A stretch of DNA of 53,861 bases from Pseudonocardiales bacterium (lineage in GTDB: Bacteria > Actinomycetota > Actinomycetes > Mycobacteriales > QHCD01). Made by a program: the position numbers and the translations under genes. The stretch lies in contig QHCD01000022.1 of the NCBI GenBank assembly GCA_003244255.1, positions 1-53,861 on the forward strand, given 5' to 3'. This document shows, in pieces, positions 1-8,280 of this stretch. The notes under the pieces were generated by a model that was not told the DNA's origin, did no database searches, and saw only the letters and a list, made by a program, of their open reading frames with translations. Numbering within the stretch: the first letter of the stretch is position 1; every line of letters starts with the position of its first letter.

Positions 1-60
1 GCTCTGCTGCGCGGCGCCCGGATCGGCGACCGGCGGCGTTGTCCTCGTCGTCCATGACAT
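1..60 (-). CDS. N-terminal start of a divergent gene, cut by the window edge
   Basis: An ATG whose first base is at 60 (minus strand) opens 20 codons without a stop to the left edge (begins MSWTTRTTPPVADPG). A good ribosome binding site, AGGAGG, lies 10 nt upstream (about 71-76), which picks this ATG over one at 55 in another frame. Too little is visible to name a product. Threonine/proline-rich N-termini of this kind are common on actinobacterial ABC-transporter permeases, and a polyol dehydrogenase lies divergently next door, so a sugar/polyol transporter is possible but is only a guess. Confidence 0.45.
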   Translation of the reverse strand, partial: MSWTTRTTPPVADPGAAQQS

Positions 61-150
61 TGTTCGGCGCCCTCCTAGCGGTCGCGTAGCCTGTCCCGGG
101 GCGGATGGCGGATCTGCCTGCCCGGCGAACGGCGAGGTGCAGTACCGGCG

Positions 151-1623
151 ATGGACCGTCTGTGCCTCAGTGAACTCGTCGACGTCGCGACCGCGCTCCG
201 GCCACCGTTCGATCCGCGGGAGCTCTCAGCGGGCATCGTGCATCTCGGGCTTGGTGCGTTCCACCGCGCACACCAGGCGGTCTACACCCAGCAGGCGATC
301 GCCGCGACCGGCGAGTTGGGCTGGGGTATCTGCGGTGTGAGCCCGCGCAGCCGTGGCGTGCTCGACCAGCTGGGCCCGCAGGACGGGCTGTACACCGTGC
401 TCACCAGATCCGCCGACGAGACCCGCGCCGAGATCGTGGGAGCGATCCGGGAGGTGCTCTGTTGCGCCGACGACCCTTCGCCTGTCCTGCAACGGATCGG
501 CGCCGCGCCGACCTGCGTCGTGACGGCGACGGTGACCGAGAAGGGGTACCGCATGCGAGGCGGTCGCCTCGACGTCGACGACCCGGAGATCGCCGCAGAT
601 CTCGCCGGCCGAGCGCCGCGCACCGTCGTCGGTGTTCTCGCCGGCGGTCTGCTCGCGCGGATGCAGGCGGACGCCGGCCCGATCAGTGTCCTTTGCTGCG
701 ACAACATTCCGGGCAACGGCGTCGTGCTCGCCAGGCTGGTCGACGACTTCGCCGAGCACCTCCCGCGCAGCGATGTGCTGCGTTCGTGGATCCGCAAGCA
801 GGTGCGGTTCCCATCGACCATGGTCGACCGGATCGTGCCGGCGACCACAGACGGCGACCGGGACGACGTAGCCCGGCTGATCGGTTTGCGAGACGACGGC
901 GCCGTGGTGGCCGAACCGTTCACGCAGTGGGTGATCGAGGACGACTTCGCCGCCGACCGGCCGCGGTGGGAGCGGGCCGGGGCGACCATGACCGCCGACG
1001 TCCAGCCGTATGAGGAGATCAAGCTCCGGCTGCTGAACGGCAGCCACTCCGCGCTCGCCTACCTCGGCGCCCTCGCGGGCGCGGAGTCGATCGCCGACGC
1101 GATGGCGATCGGTGAGATCGGCGAGCTCGTCGACCGCCTGATGCGCGAGGAGATGGCGCGGACGCTCACGATTCCGGACGGCTTCGATCTCGACGCTTAC
1201 ATCGCGTCGCTGCAGAGCAGGTTCACCAATCCGGCGCTGCGTCATTCGACTCTGCAGGTGGCGATGGACGGCAGCCAGAAGATCCCGCAGCGCTGGCTAC
1301 CAGCTGTCCAGTCGTTGCTGCAGCACGGCCGCGAACCGAGACTGCTCGCCGTCGCGATCGCCGGCTGGATGCGGTTCGTCAGCCATCGCCGATCCGACGT
1401 CGGGCGCCCGCTACCGCTGGCGGACCCGATGGCTGCGACGATCGCCGAGCACGTCGCGGAGACGAGCTCACCGCGCGGCCTGCGCGACTCCCTGCTCGGC
1501 ATCGTGCCGGTCTTCGGCGCCGGCCTGCGCGACGACGCGCTCGTGTGCGCCCTGGTGGACGAGGCACTCGAGCAGCTGACCAGCCGACCCGTGCGCGCGG
1601 CGCTGCGTTCGCTGCTCCGCTGA
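151..1623 (+). CDS. Mannitol dehydrogenase-family polyol/fructuronate oxidoreductase
   Basis: NAD(P)-dependent long-chain polyol dehydrogenase of the mannitol 2-dehydrogenase/fructuronate reductase family, 490 aa, the usual size. The N-terminal Rossmann start reads IVHLGLGAFHRAHQAVY (about residues 29-45). The family signature FPSTMVDRIVP is at 220-230. The catalytic triad pattern K-x4-N-x2-H is exact at K291, N296 and H299. The enzyme would oxidise a polyol (mannitol, arabinitol) to a ketose or reduce a uronate in the cytosol; the substrate cannot be read from sequence. It lies about 90 nt from a divergent gene that runs off the window, probably a transporter gene. No strong ribosome site precedes the ATG. 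Family assignment is firm, substrate open. Confidence 0.9.
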   Translation: MDRLCLSELVDVATALRPPFDPRELSAGIVHLGLGAFHRAHQAVYTQQAIAATGELGWGICGVSPRSRGVLDQLGPQDGLYTVLTRSADETRAEIVGAIREVLCCADDPSPVLQRIGAAPTCVVTATVTEKGYRMRGGRLDVDDPEIAADLAGRAPRTVVGVLAGGLLARMQADAGPISVLCCDNIPGNGVVLARLVDDFAEHLPRSDVLRSWIRKQVRFPSTMVDRIVPATTDGDRDDVARLIGLRDDGAVVAEPFTQWVIEDDFAADRPRWERAGATMTADVQPYEEIKLRLLNGSHSALAYLGALAGAESIADAMAIGEIGELVDRLMREEMARTLTIPDGFDLDAYIASLQSRFTNPALRHSTLQVAMDGSQKIPQRWLPAVQSLLQHGREPRLLAVAIAGWMRFVSHRRSDVGRPLPLADPMAATIAEHVAETSSPRGLRDSLLGIVPVFGAGLRDDALVCALVDEALEQLTSRPVRAALRSLLR

Positions 1624-1681
1624 CCCCGCCTCCCTCGCCGCGGCAGGAGCCTGATTCCCCGACCGACGACGAAACAAGCCG

Positions 1682-1954
1682 GTGCCCCTTACCCTGAACC
1701 TGATGTCCCCGTCGCAACGTCGCGACCCGCTGGCCGACCGGTCGCTGCACCGGCCGGCGCGGTCGCGACTGCCGCTGAACCATCCCGCGCACGACGACAT
1801 CCTGGCCGAACATTCGGCCGCCCTTACCGACGGCGCGTGCGGCTACATCGACCCGGTGTCCGGGCTGTTCGTCCTTACTGCCGCGTTTCTGGTCGACCGC
1901 GGCTGGTGCTGCGGGCGCGGTTGCCGGCACTGCCCCTATGTCGGCGACGACTGA
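1682..1954 (+). CDS. Small cysteine-rich DUF5522-family protein
   Basis: 90 aa counted from the GTG at 1682; an ATG at 1703 (MSPSQRRDPL) is an equally good start and would give 83 aa. The C-terminal half carries the conserved block Y-x-DP-x-SG-x-FV-x-TA followed by a cysteine cluster CCGRGCRHCPY near the end, which I recognise as the DUF5522 family of unknown function. The closely spaced Cys/His residues suggest a metal or Fe-S site, but that is inference. It stands alone between the polyol dehydrogenase and the ADP-ribosylglycohydrolase gene and is transcribed in the same direction. No export signal is seen. Confidence 0.75.
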   Translation: MPLTLNLMSPSQRRDPLADRSLHRPARSRLPLNHPAHDDILAEHSAALTDGACGYIDPVSGLFVLTAAFLVDRGWCCGRGCRHCPYVGDD

Positions 1955-2022
1955 CACGCGGGTTGCTCGCGTAGGGTGACCGTCGTGCCAGAACCAGCAC
2001 TTCGATCGGCCGATCACCCGGC

Positions 2023-3384
2023 ATGAGACTGGCGTGGCTGCAGCCGGAGGATCTGATCGCGCACGAGCTGGTGCAGTGCCGCGACGAGGGCATCGACGTC
2101 GAAGACATCGGGGCACGGTGGACGGCGTCCGGCGGCGATCGCACGCCGGGCCGGCTCGGCTTCGGAGGCCCACTGCAGCTTCGGCCGCTCGCGCAAACGC
2201 TCCTGGCCGAACTCGCCGATCGCACCGCCGCGCGCGGACCCTCCGCCGACGAACCAGATGACCTCGCCGCCATCGAGGCGCAGTGGTCGCGACAACCGGT
2301 GTTGCCAGCGGCCGACGACGTCGCGGTCGGCGATCGGGTGCACGGCGGCTGGCTCGGCCGCGCGGCCGGGTGCCTGCTCGGCAAGCCGGTGGAGAAGATG
2401 CCGCGCGATGGCATCCGAGCGATCGCCGAATCCGCCGGCAACTGGCCGATTCGTGCCTACTTCAGCGCCGCCGGGTGCTCGGACGACGTCGCCGCACGTT
2501 GGCTGTGGAACCGACGCAGCGCCTCGACCAGCCTGGCCGAGAACATCGACGGCATGCCGGAGGACGACGACCTCAACTACACGATGCTGGCGCTGGACCT
2601 GATGGAGCGGCTCGGAGCTTGGCTGTCGACCTCCGACGTCGCGATCGCATGGCTCGACTCGCTGCCGGCCGGCCGCGTGTTCACAGCCGAGCGGGTGGTC
2701 TATCGCAACCTGCTCGACGGCGTCGACGAGCTCGACGCCGCGCGGATGTGCAATCCGTTCCGGGAATGGATTGGCGCGCTGATCCGCACCGACGCCTACG
2801 GCTGGGCGTTTGCTGGTGACCCGCGCGCGGCCGCCCGGTTGGCTCATGTCGATGCGCGGCTGAGCCACACCCGCAACGGGATCTACGGCGCGATGTTCGT
2901 CGCGGCCATGGCCGCGGCAGCCGTCGTCGCCGACGACGTAGGCGAAGTGTTGGAAGCGGGGCTGGCCGTGGTGCCGCCCCGCAGCCGACTTGTTCGGGCG
3001 GTGCGCCGCGGGATGGCGATCGCCGAGAGCGGCACCGGTCTCGACGCCGCACTCGACCAGCTGGATGCCGAGTTCGGTGAGATGCACTGGGTGCACGTGC
3101 TGAACAACGCGGCCGTGATCGGCTATGCGCTCTCGCTGCCGGGCGGGGACTTCGCTGCCGCGATCGGCACGGCCGTCGCCGCCGGCTGGGACACCGATTC
3201 GACCGCTGCCACGGTCGGCGGTGTGATCGGCGCCCTGCGCGGCGCCACCGCCCTGCCCGCCGCGTGGACCGCGCCGCTGCACAACCGGATCGCCACCAGC
3301 CTGCCCGGCTTCGACGGTTCGGCACTCGACGATCTGGCCCGCCGGACGGTCACGGTCGGTCGCCGGCTGCGAGCCGGCCGCTGA
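2023..3384 (+). CDS. ADP-ribosylglycohydrolase-family protein
   Basis: 453 aa. Residues 1 to about 100 form an extra N-terminal region (MRLAWLQPEDLIAHEL...). The catalytic fold starts at about 105 with GDRVHGGWLGRAAGCLLGKPVEK, the classic ADP-ribosylglycohydrolase opening. Acidic metal-binding clusters are visible: E180-D181-D182-D183 (PEDDDLNYT) and D390-T-D392 (GWDTDST). These are the places where the family binds two Mg2+ ions. Known members remove ADP-ribose from proteins or hydrolyse related N-ribosides. The next gene, a ribokinase-like kinase, starts one base after the stop, so the pair is very probably co-translated and may act on the same ribose-containing product. This job is inferred from the neighbour. 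Confidence 0.88.
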   Translation: MRLAWLQPEDLIAHELVQCRDEGIDVEDIGARWTASGGDRTPGRLGFGGPLQLRPLAQTLLAELADRTAARGPSADEPDDLAAIEAQWSRQPVLPAADDVAVGDRVHGGWLGRAAGCLLGKPVEKMPRDGIRAIAESAGNWPIRAYFSAAGCSDDVAARWLWNRRSASTSLAENIDGMPEDDDLNYTMLALDLMERLGAWLSTSDVAIAWLDSLPAGRVFTAERVVYRNLLDGVDELDAARMCNPFREWIGALIRTDAYGWAFAGDPRAAARLAHVDARLSHTRNGIYGAMFVAAMAAAAVVADDVGEVLEAGLAVVPPRSRLVRAVRRGMAIAESGTGLDAALDQLDAEFGEMHWVHVLNNAAVIGYALSLPGGDFAAAIGTAVAAGWDTDSTAATVGGVIGALRGATALPAAWTAPLHNRIATSLPGFDGSALDDLARRTVTVGRRLRAGR

Positions 3385-3385
3385 C

Positions 3386-4276
3386 GTGGCTGCCACGGAC
3401 GTGGTGGTCGTCGGCAGCGCGAACGCCGACCTGATCCTCTCCGTCGATCGCACACCGCGCCCCGGCGAGACGGTGCTCGCACTGGGCGACGCATGCCGGT
3501 CGGCCGGCGGGAAGGGCCTCAACCAGGCGGTCGCCGCTGCCCGCGCGGGCGCGACAACGGCACTTGTCGGCGCCGTCGGCGACGACGACGCCGGACGCAT
3601 GCTGCGTGCGGTCTTGCATGGGTCCACTGTGGACACCGCGTGCCTGCGAACGGCCGATCTGCCCACCGGGCTGGCTGTGATCACCGTCGCGGCCGACGGC
3701 GAGAACAGCATCGTCGTGGTCGCCGGCGCGAATTCGGGGTTGACCGAGCTCACCGACGCGGACCTGGAGGCGGTGACCCGAGCGCATGTGCTACTCGGCC
3801 AGCTGGAGATCCCCGTCGAGACGTTCGGTGTCGCAGCGGCTGCCGCGCGGAGCAACGGCTGCATGGTGTTGCTCAATGCCGCGCCTGCGCGCGAGCTTCC
3901 GGATTCGATCTGGCCGCTCGTCGACGTCCTGATCGTCAACGAGCCCGAGGCGGCCGAGATCGCGCACGGTCGCGATCTGCTCGAGCTGGTCCCCGCCGTC
4001 GTCACGACCCTCGGAGCTGCCGGTGCCCGATACACCTCCCGCAACCACGACGACATCGATGTACCGGCACTGCGTGCTCGCGCCGTCGACACGACCGGCG
4101 CCGGCGACACGTTCTGCGGAGTCTTCGCCGCGTCGCTGGCGCTCGATATGCCTATCCTTCCGGCCATGCAGCGGGCCGCCGCCGCAGCGGCGGCGGCGGT
4201 CGAGCGGCCGGGCGCGGTGCCGTCGATACCGACGCGGGATGAGATCGAGCACCGGTTGCGTGAGGCCGGCCGATGA
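3386..4276 (+). CDS. PfkB-family carbohydrate kinase, ribokinase-like
   Basis: 296 aa, GTG start one base after the ADP-ribosylglycohydrolase stop. The N-terminal sugar-binding motif GGKGLNQAVA is at 41-50. The C-terminal PfkB signature DTTGAGDTFCGVF has the catalytic base at D241 and the anion hole GAGD at 238-241. The NEPEAAEI motif of ribokinases is also present. Length and motifs fit ribokinase better than fructokinase. The enzyme should phosphorylate a pentose or nucleoside in the cytosol with ATP. Coupling to the glycohydrolase suggests capture of ribose freed by that enzyme; this is inference from gene order. Confidence 0.9.
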   Translation: MAATDVVVVGSANADLILSVDRTPRPGETVLALGDACRSAGGKGLNQAVAAARAGATTALVGAVGDDDAGRMLRAVLHGSTVDTACLRTADLPTGLAVITVAADGENSIVVVAGANSGLTELTDADLEAVTRAHVLLGQLEIPVETFGVAAAAARSNGCMVLLNAAPARELPDSIWPLVDVLIVNEPEAAEIAHGRDLLELVPAVVTTLGAAGARYTSRNHDDIDVPALRARAVDTTGAGDTFCGVFAASLALDMPILPAMQRAAAAAAAAVERPGAVPSIPTRDEIEHRLREAGR

Positions 4277-4359
4277 CCGGCGTCGAATCGGCGGCGCGAG
4301 ACCAATGCCCGCTGCCGACGTCGGAACTCGGTTGCTACGCCTGAAGCACTTCGCCAAGG

Positions 4360-5268
4360 ATGACGGCGATGGGCGCAACGAAGATGCATGCCGACGAGAT
4401 CGAGACCGACGTCGCGCTCGTGCGTCGCCTGCTCGCGGCGCAGTTCCCGCAATGGGCCGATCTGCCGATCGATGCATTCGCGTCGTACGGGACCGATCAC
4501 GACATCTATCGGCTCGGTGACCACCTGGCCGCTCGGCTGCCGCGAATCGGCTGGGCGAGCAGGCAGGCGGCGATAGAGGCGGAGTGGCTGCCGAAGCTCG
4601 CGCCGCACCTGCCGCTCGCGGTTCCGGTGCAGCTGGCGATGGGGCGTCCGGGCGAGAGCTATCCCTTCGACTGGTCGGTATGCGAGTGGTTGCCCGGCGA
4701 GAACGCCAACGGCACGATCGACGATCTGGATCGGGCGGCCGTCGATCTCGCCGCGTTCGTCAACGCGCTGCGCCGGGTGGACACCATCGGTGCACATCGG
4801 CGTCCCCTTCATGGCCGTGGCGGACCGCTCGCGGAAGGCGACGAGCAGGTCCGTCGATCGATCGCGGCGCTCGGCGAGGAGATCAACGGCGATGCCGCCC
4901 TGCGCTCCTGGGAGGAGTCGCGGGGCGCCTCGGCATGGGACGGGCCGGAGGTCTGGGTGCACGGCGACTTGCTGCCGGGCAACCTACTCGTCGTCGACGG
5001 CCGCCTGTCGGCGGTCATCGACTTCGGTGGCATCAACGTCGGCGATCCCGCGTGTGATCTGCAGCCTGCATGGAACGTGCTCGCAGGTCAGGCGCGGGCG
5101 CGGTTCCGATCCGTACTCGAGGTCGACGATGCGTCGTGGTTGCGTGGGCGCGGGTGGGCGCTCTACCAGGCAGTGTCGGCGCTGGCGTACTACTGGGACA
5201 CCAACCCCGGCATGATCGCCCAGGCGGCCCACGGTCTGCGGCAGGTCCTCGCCGACAGCTCACCCTGA
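4360..5268 (+). CDS. Aminoglycoside phosphotransferase (APH)-family kinase
   Basis: 302 aa, APH/choline-kinase fold. The Brenner motif VWVHGDLLPGNLLV has catalytic D203 (H201-G-D203) and N208. The metal-binding IDFGG motif follows at D221, then GDPACDL. Such orphan APH proteins phosphorylate small alcohols, amino sugars or antibiotics; nothing here shows resistance. The start is uncertain: ATGs at 4360, 4369 and 4384 are all in frame. AAGG lies about 9 nt before 4369, so that may be the true start. The gene ends in a 9-nt overlap with the convergent hydrolase gene on the other strand. Confidence 0.85.
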   Translation: MTAMGATKMHADEIETDVALVRRLLAAQFPQWADLPIDAFASYGTDHDIYRLGDHLAARLPRIGWASRQAAIEAEWLPKLAPHLPLAVPVQLAMGRPGESYPFDWSVCEWLPGENANGTIDDLDRAAVDLAAFVNALRRVDTIGAHRRPLHGRGGPLAEGDEQVRRSIAALGEEINGDAALRSWEESRGASAWDGPEVWVHGDLLPGNLLVVDGRLSAVIDFGGINVGDPACDLQPAWNVLAGQARARFRSVLEVDDASWLRGRGWALYQAVSALAYYWDTNPGMIAQAAHGLRQVLADSSP

Positions 5269-6135
5269 GCGGGACAACGCGCCGGGCGCGAGGAACGACA
5301 GCACGCGGTCCCAGCGCCGCATCACCAGCAGGTGGCCGGCGTTCGGCGACGTCTCCAGCCGCGAGTCGGGCAACCGCCGCTGATACCAGCGGCCGTGCGC
5401 AGTGGTGAGGATCGGATCGGCCGCGCCGTAAAGCAGCAGTGTCTTCGCCGCGACGTCGGCGGGCTCGAATCCCCACGGGTGCAGGCAGTAGCCGAGGATG
5501 TCGGCAGCCGATCCGGCGGCACCCTGGGCGTGAGCAAGCTCGAGCATCGCCTCGAGCCGCTCGAGCGCGCCGGGCACGGCCAGGTCGTCGTCATCGGCCC
5601 CGCCGCTGCCGAGCGAAGCCAGCCGGCTGGCGGGGCTGTCCGGCTGCTGACCGAGCATCCCCACGAGCGTCGCCTGCGCCTCGTCGGCCGGCAGTTCGCG
5701 CATCGCCTCCAGGGCCTTCGCATACTCCTCGGGAATCCAGGGCACCTCGTCGTTCGGCGCGGGCGTGGCGACGACGACGACGCGCTCGACCAGCTCCGGA
5801 TGCCGCGCGGCCAGCGCCAGCGCGACCCGGCCGCCAGCCGACCAGCCGACGGCGCCAACGCGCGTGACGCCGACCTCGGCCAGCACCGTGGCGATGTCGT
5901 CGGCGGCGCTCCCGACCGTGGCGGGCCCCCCGCTACGCAGACTCGATCGGCCATAGCCGGGCCGATCGACGCCGAGCAGCCGCACCCCGCGCCGGGCGGT
6001 CTGCTCCGGGTCGGGATCAAGCGCACCCCCGCCCGGAGCGGGATGGCAGAACACGACGACCCGGTCCGGGTCGCCGTTGGTGATCCAGCGGGCCGCGACC
6101 GTGCGCCCGTCGACACGCACCGCGATGTCGGTCAT
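5260..6135 (-). CDS. Alpha/beta hydrolase
   Basis: 291 aa from the ATG at 6135 (MTDIAVRVDGRT); the reading frame stays open upstream but into low-complexity sequence inside the next gene. The nucleophile elbow GWSAGG places Ser99. D240 (YGAADPI) and H268 (PNAGHLLV) complete a standard triad, and CHPAPGGG at 30-37 forms the oxyanion region. The substrate is unknown. It is 34 nt downstream of the SBP56-like gene on the same strand, so the two are probably one operon. It overlaps the convergent APH-family gene at its 3' end. Confidence 0.88.
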   Translation of the reverse strand: MTDIAVRVDGRTVAARWITNGDPDRVVVFCHPAPGGGALDPDPEQTARRGVRLLGVDRPGYGRSSLRSGGPATVGSAADDIATVLAEVGVTRVGAVGWSAGGRVALALAARHPELVERVVVVATPAPNDEVPWIPEEYAKALEAMRELPADEAQATLVGMLGQQPDSPASRLASLGSGGADDDDLAVPGALERLEAMLELAHAQGAAGSAADILGYCLHPWGFEPADVAAKTLLLYGAADPILTTAHGRWYQRRLPDSRLETSPNAGHLLVMRRWDRVLSFLAPGALSRSG

Positions 6136-6169
6136 GCCGCCATCCTGGCGCGCGGGACCGACAGAATCC

Positions 6170-7579
6170 TCAGCGGTAGCAGTAGGAATCCGAGGACGCG
6201 TCGCCGCCCTGTAGGCGCACCTGGTGCACGCGCAGGCCGCGGAAGTCCTCGCCGTGCGGGAAGAACCGCTTGTCGAGGCTGATGCCGCCACCGGGATCGA
6301 CGTCGAGCTTGGCCATCCACGCTCCGACGCCGGCGGGATAGAACTGGTCGTCCCAGGCGCCGTAGAGGGAGTTGGTGAAGAACACCCGGCGGCCGTCGCG
6401 GCTCACCTCGACCATCTGCGGTCCACCGGCGAGCGGGAGATCAGGCGCGGCCGGGTGCGCAGCGTTCGACCCGATCCCGCCGATCCGCACCGAGCCGGTC
6501 TCCTTGGGGTGCGCCGGATCGCTGACGTCGTACTGCTTCATCTCACCGGTCGCCCAGCAGGAGACGTAGAGGAACTTGTCGTCGACGGAGAGGTCGATGT
6601 CGGTGATGATCGGCGGGATCGCGCCGAACGGCTGCAGCAGCGGCGGCAGGTCGACGCCGTCGGCCGGCTCGGCCGGGATCGAGATGACCTTCTCCACCGC
6701 CCACCGGTCGCCGTCGCGGAACCAGCGCCACACCGATCCGGAGAGGTCCTCGGTGCTGACGACGACGCCGAGGAAACCCCACGTGGCGTCGGGGTCGTGC
6801 GAGGGCCGCACCTCCAGGGCCATCTGGTGCTGCTCGCCGAGGTCGACACGCTGCAGGTGCCTGCCCTCGGCCAGATCCCAGAAGTGCAGCGCGTGACCGT
6901 ACTTGTGGCCGAGCAGCAGCTCGCCGTTCACGCCGTCCTCGATCATCGACGGCGTGCCCCACTCGCTGGTGATCAGCGTGTTCTGGTTCAGATGCCACCA
7001 CGCGTCGTAGGCCAGCTCCTGCGGGCCGCGATCGGTCTCCCACGCGCGGATGACGTCGAAGGTGTTGTGGTCGAGCAGCGCGATGCCGCCGGGCCCGCCC
7101 CCGTCGCCCGAGCCGTTTCCGAGGCAGGTCATGAAGATGCCGTCGGGCCCGCAGTGCAGGGTGTGGGGTCGCGAGTAGCCGGCCTTTGCGGCCAGCTCGT
7201 CGGCGTCGATCGTCTTCCGGAGCGTCGGCTGCGCAGGGTCGGGGTGGGTGTCGAAGACATAGATCTGCGAGGACCGAAGGCCCGGCACCAGCAGGTAGCG
7301 CCGGGCGAGTCCGTTCATGTCGTGGCCCTCGTGCATCAGGGCGCTGCTGCAGGCGTTCCAGCCGAAGTGGTGCAGCTCGTCGCCGCGGCCCGGCGTGTCC
7401 TGCCAGCCGACGACCTGGCCGTAGGAGTCCGACGCCTCGTCGACGTCGACGACGGTCAGCGCGTCGGGTCTCTCACCGGCCCGGTCGAAGGCGACGACGT
7501 AGGCCAGCTCCTCGCGCGGGGCTTCGGCGGCCTCGCGGGCACTGCGGTAGAAGGTCGGGTCCATCGTGGGGGCGCTCAT
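6170..7579 (-). CDS. Selenium-binding protein SBP56 family, probable methanethiol oxidase
   Basis: 469 aa, matching the SBP56/SELENBP1/MtoX family in length. Recognisable blocks are HFGWNACSS (conserved Cys), SRPHTLHCGPDGIFMTCLGN, SEWGTPSMIEDG, YGHALHFWDL and the C-terminal GVGAWMAKLDVDPGGG. Characterised members (human SELENBP1, Hyphomicrobium MtoX) oxidise methanethiol to formaldehyde, H2S and H2O2 and need copper. The N-terminus here (MSAPTMDPTFYRSARE) has no export signal. The partner gene downstream is an alpha/beta hydrolase. The divergent DUF1684 gene starts 64 nt away, so both promoters share this short gap. The family is firm; the activity is transferred from homologues. Confidence 0.88.
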   Translation of the reverse strand: MSAPTMDPTFYRSAREAAEAPREELAYVVAFDRAGERPDALTVVDVDEASDSYGQVVGWQDTPGRGDELHHFGWNACSSALMHEGHDMNGLARRYLLVPGLRSSQIYVFDTHPDPAQPTLRKTIDADELAAKAGYSRPHTLHCGPDGIFMTCLGNGSGDGGGPGGIALLDHNTFDVIRAWETDRGPQELAYDAWWHLNQNTLITSEWGTPSMIEDGVNGELLLGHKYGHALHFWDLAEGRHLQRVDLGEQHQMALEVRPSHDPDATWGFLGVVVSTEDLSGSVWRWFRDGDRWAVEKVISIPAEPADGVDLPPLLQPFGAIPPIITDIDLSVDDKFLYVSCWATGEMKQYDVSDPAHPKETGSVRIGGIGSNAAHPAAPDLPLAGGPQMVEVSRDGRRVFFTNSLYGAWDDQFYPAGVGAWMAKLDVDPGGGISLDKRFFPHGEDFRGLRVHQVRLQGGDASSDSYCYR

Positions 7580-7643
7580 GGTTCCAACCTAATCTCAAGG
7601 CCTTACCGGCCGACAAGATCCGCCGGCGCCATACGCTCGCCGG

Positions 7644-8255
7644 ATGACGACCCCCTCCGAGGCGCTCGAGCTGGCGTCGTGGCGGCGGGCGGTCGCCGAG
7701 CTCTACGCACAGGTGCGCGCAAGCGCAGAGCCAGCAGCGGCCCACGAGCGGTGGCGACTGCGCCGCGACGAACTCTTCACGACCCATCCGCAGAGCCCAC
7801 TAGAAGGCACAGATCCGTTACGCCGCAGTGGTTTGCCATACTGGCCCTACGATCCGTCGTTGCGGTTGACGGCGCCGCTCATGCCGCCGGAGAAGCCGGA
7901 CGAGTGCCGGATAGAGACCTCTGGCGACGGCGTCATCACGATGCGGCTGATCGGATCGGTCACGCTGCCGGACCCGATCGAGCGCACCGTGGACGTGTGG
8001 TGGCTGCACCAGTACGCCGGCGGAGTCTTCCTGCCGCTGCGCGACGCGACGGCCGGCCGGGAGAGCTACGGTGCCGGCCGCTACCTGCTCGACACCGCGA
8101 AGGGTGCCGATCTCGGCGCCACGCACGGCTCGCTCACCCTCGACCTGAACTTCCTCTACCACCCGTCCTGCCGGTACAACCCGCGGTGGGAGTGCCCGCT
8201 CGCGCCGGCCGGCGACACGATCGACGTCCGGGTCGAGGCGGGCGAGCGACTCTGA
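7644..8255 (+). CDS. DUF1684 domain protein
   Basis: 203 aa. The C-terminal half holds the DUF1684 hallmarks: YGAGRYLLDTAKGADLG, then a block LDLNFLYHPSCRYNPRW followed by ECPLAPAGD and VRVEAGE. No signal peptide or membrane helix is seen. Function is unknown for the family. It lies divergent from the SBP56-like gene and 25 nt upstream of soxB in the same direction, so it could be read with the sox genes, although nothing links their biochemistry. Confidence 0.85.
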   Translation: MTTPSEALELASWRRAVAELYAQVRASAEPAAAHERWRLRRDELFTTHPQSPLEGTDPLRRSGLPYWPYDPSLRLTAPLMPPEKPDECRIETSGDGVITMRLIGSVTLPDPIERTVDVWWLHQYAGGVFLPLRDATAGRESYGAGRYLLDTAKGADLGATHGSLTLDLNFLYHPSCRYNPRWECPLAPAGDTIDVRVEAGERL

Positions 8256-8280
8256 CCGGCAAGGGCGTAGGGTCCGCGCT

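Noticed and set aside
2014..4962. 982-codon open frame on the minus strand
   Set aside because: It is the antisense shadow of three well-recognised plus-strand genes; its translation is Arg/Ala/Pro-rich low complexity without any family motif.
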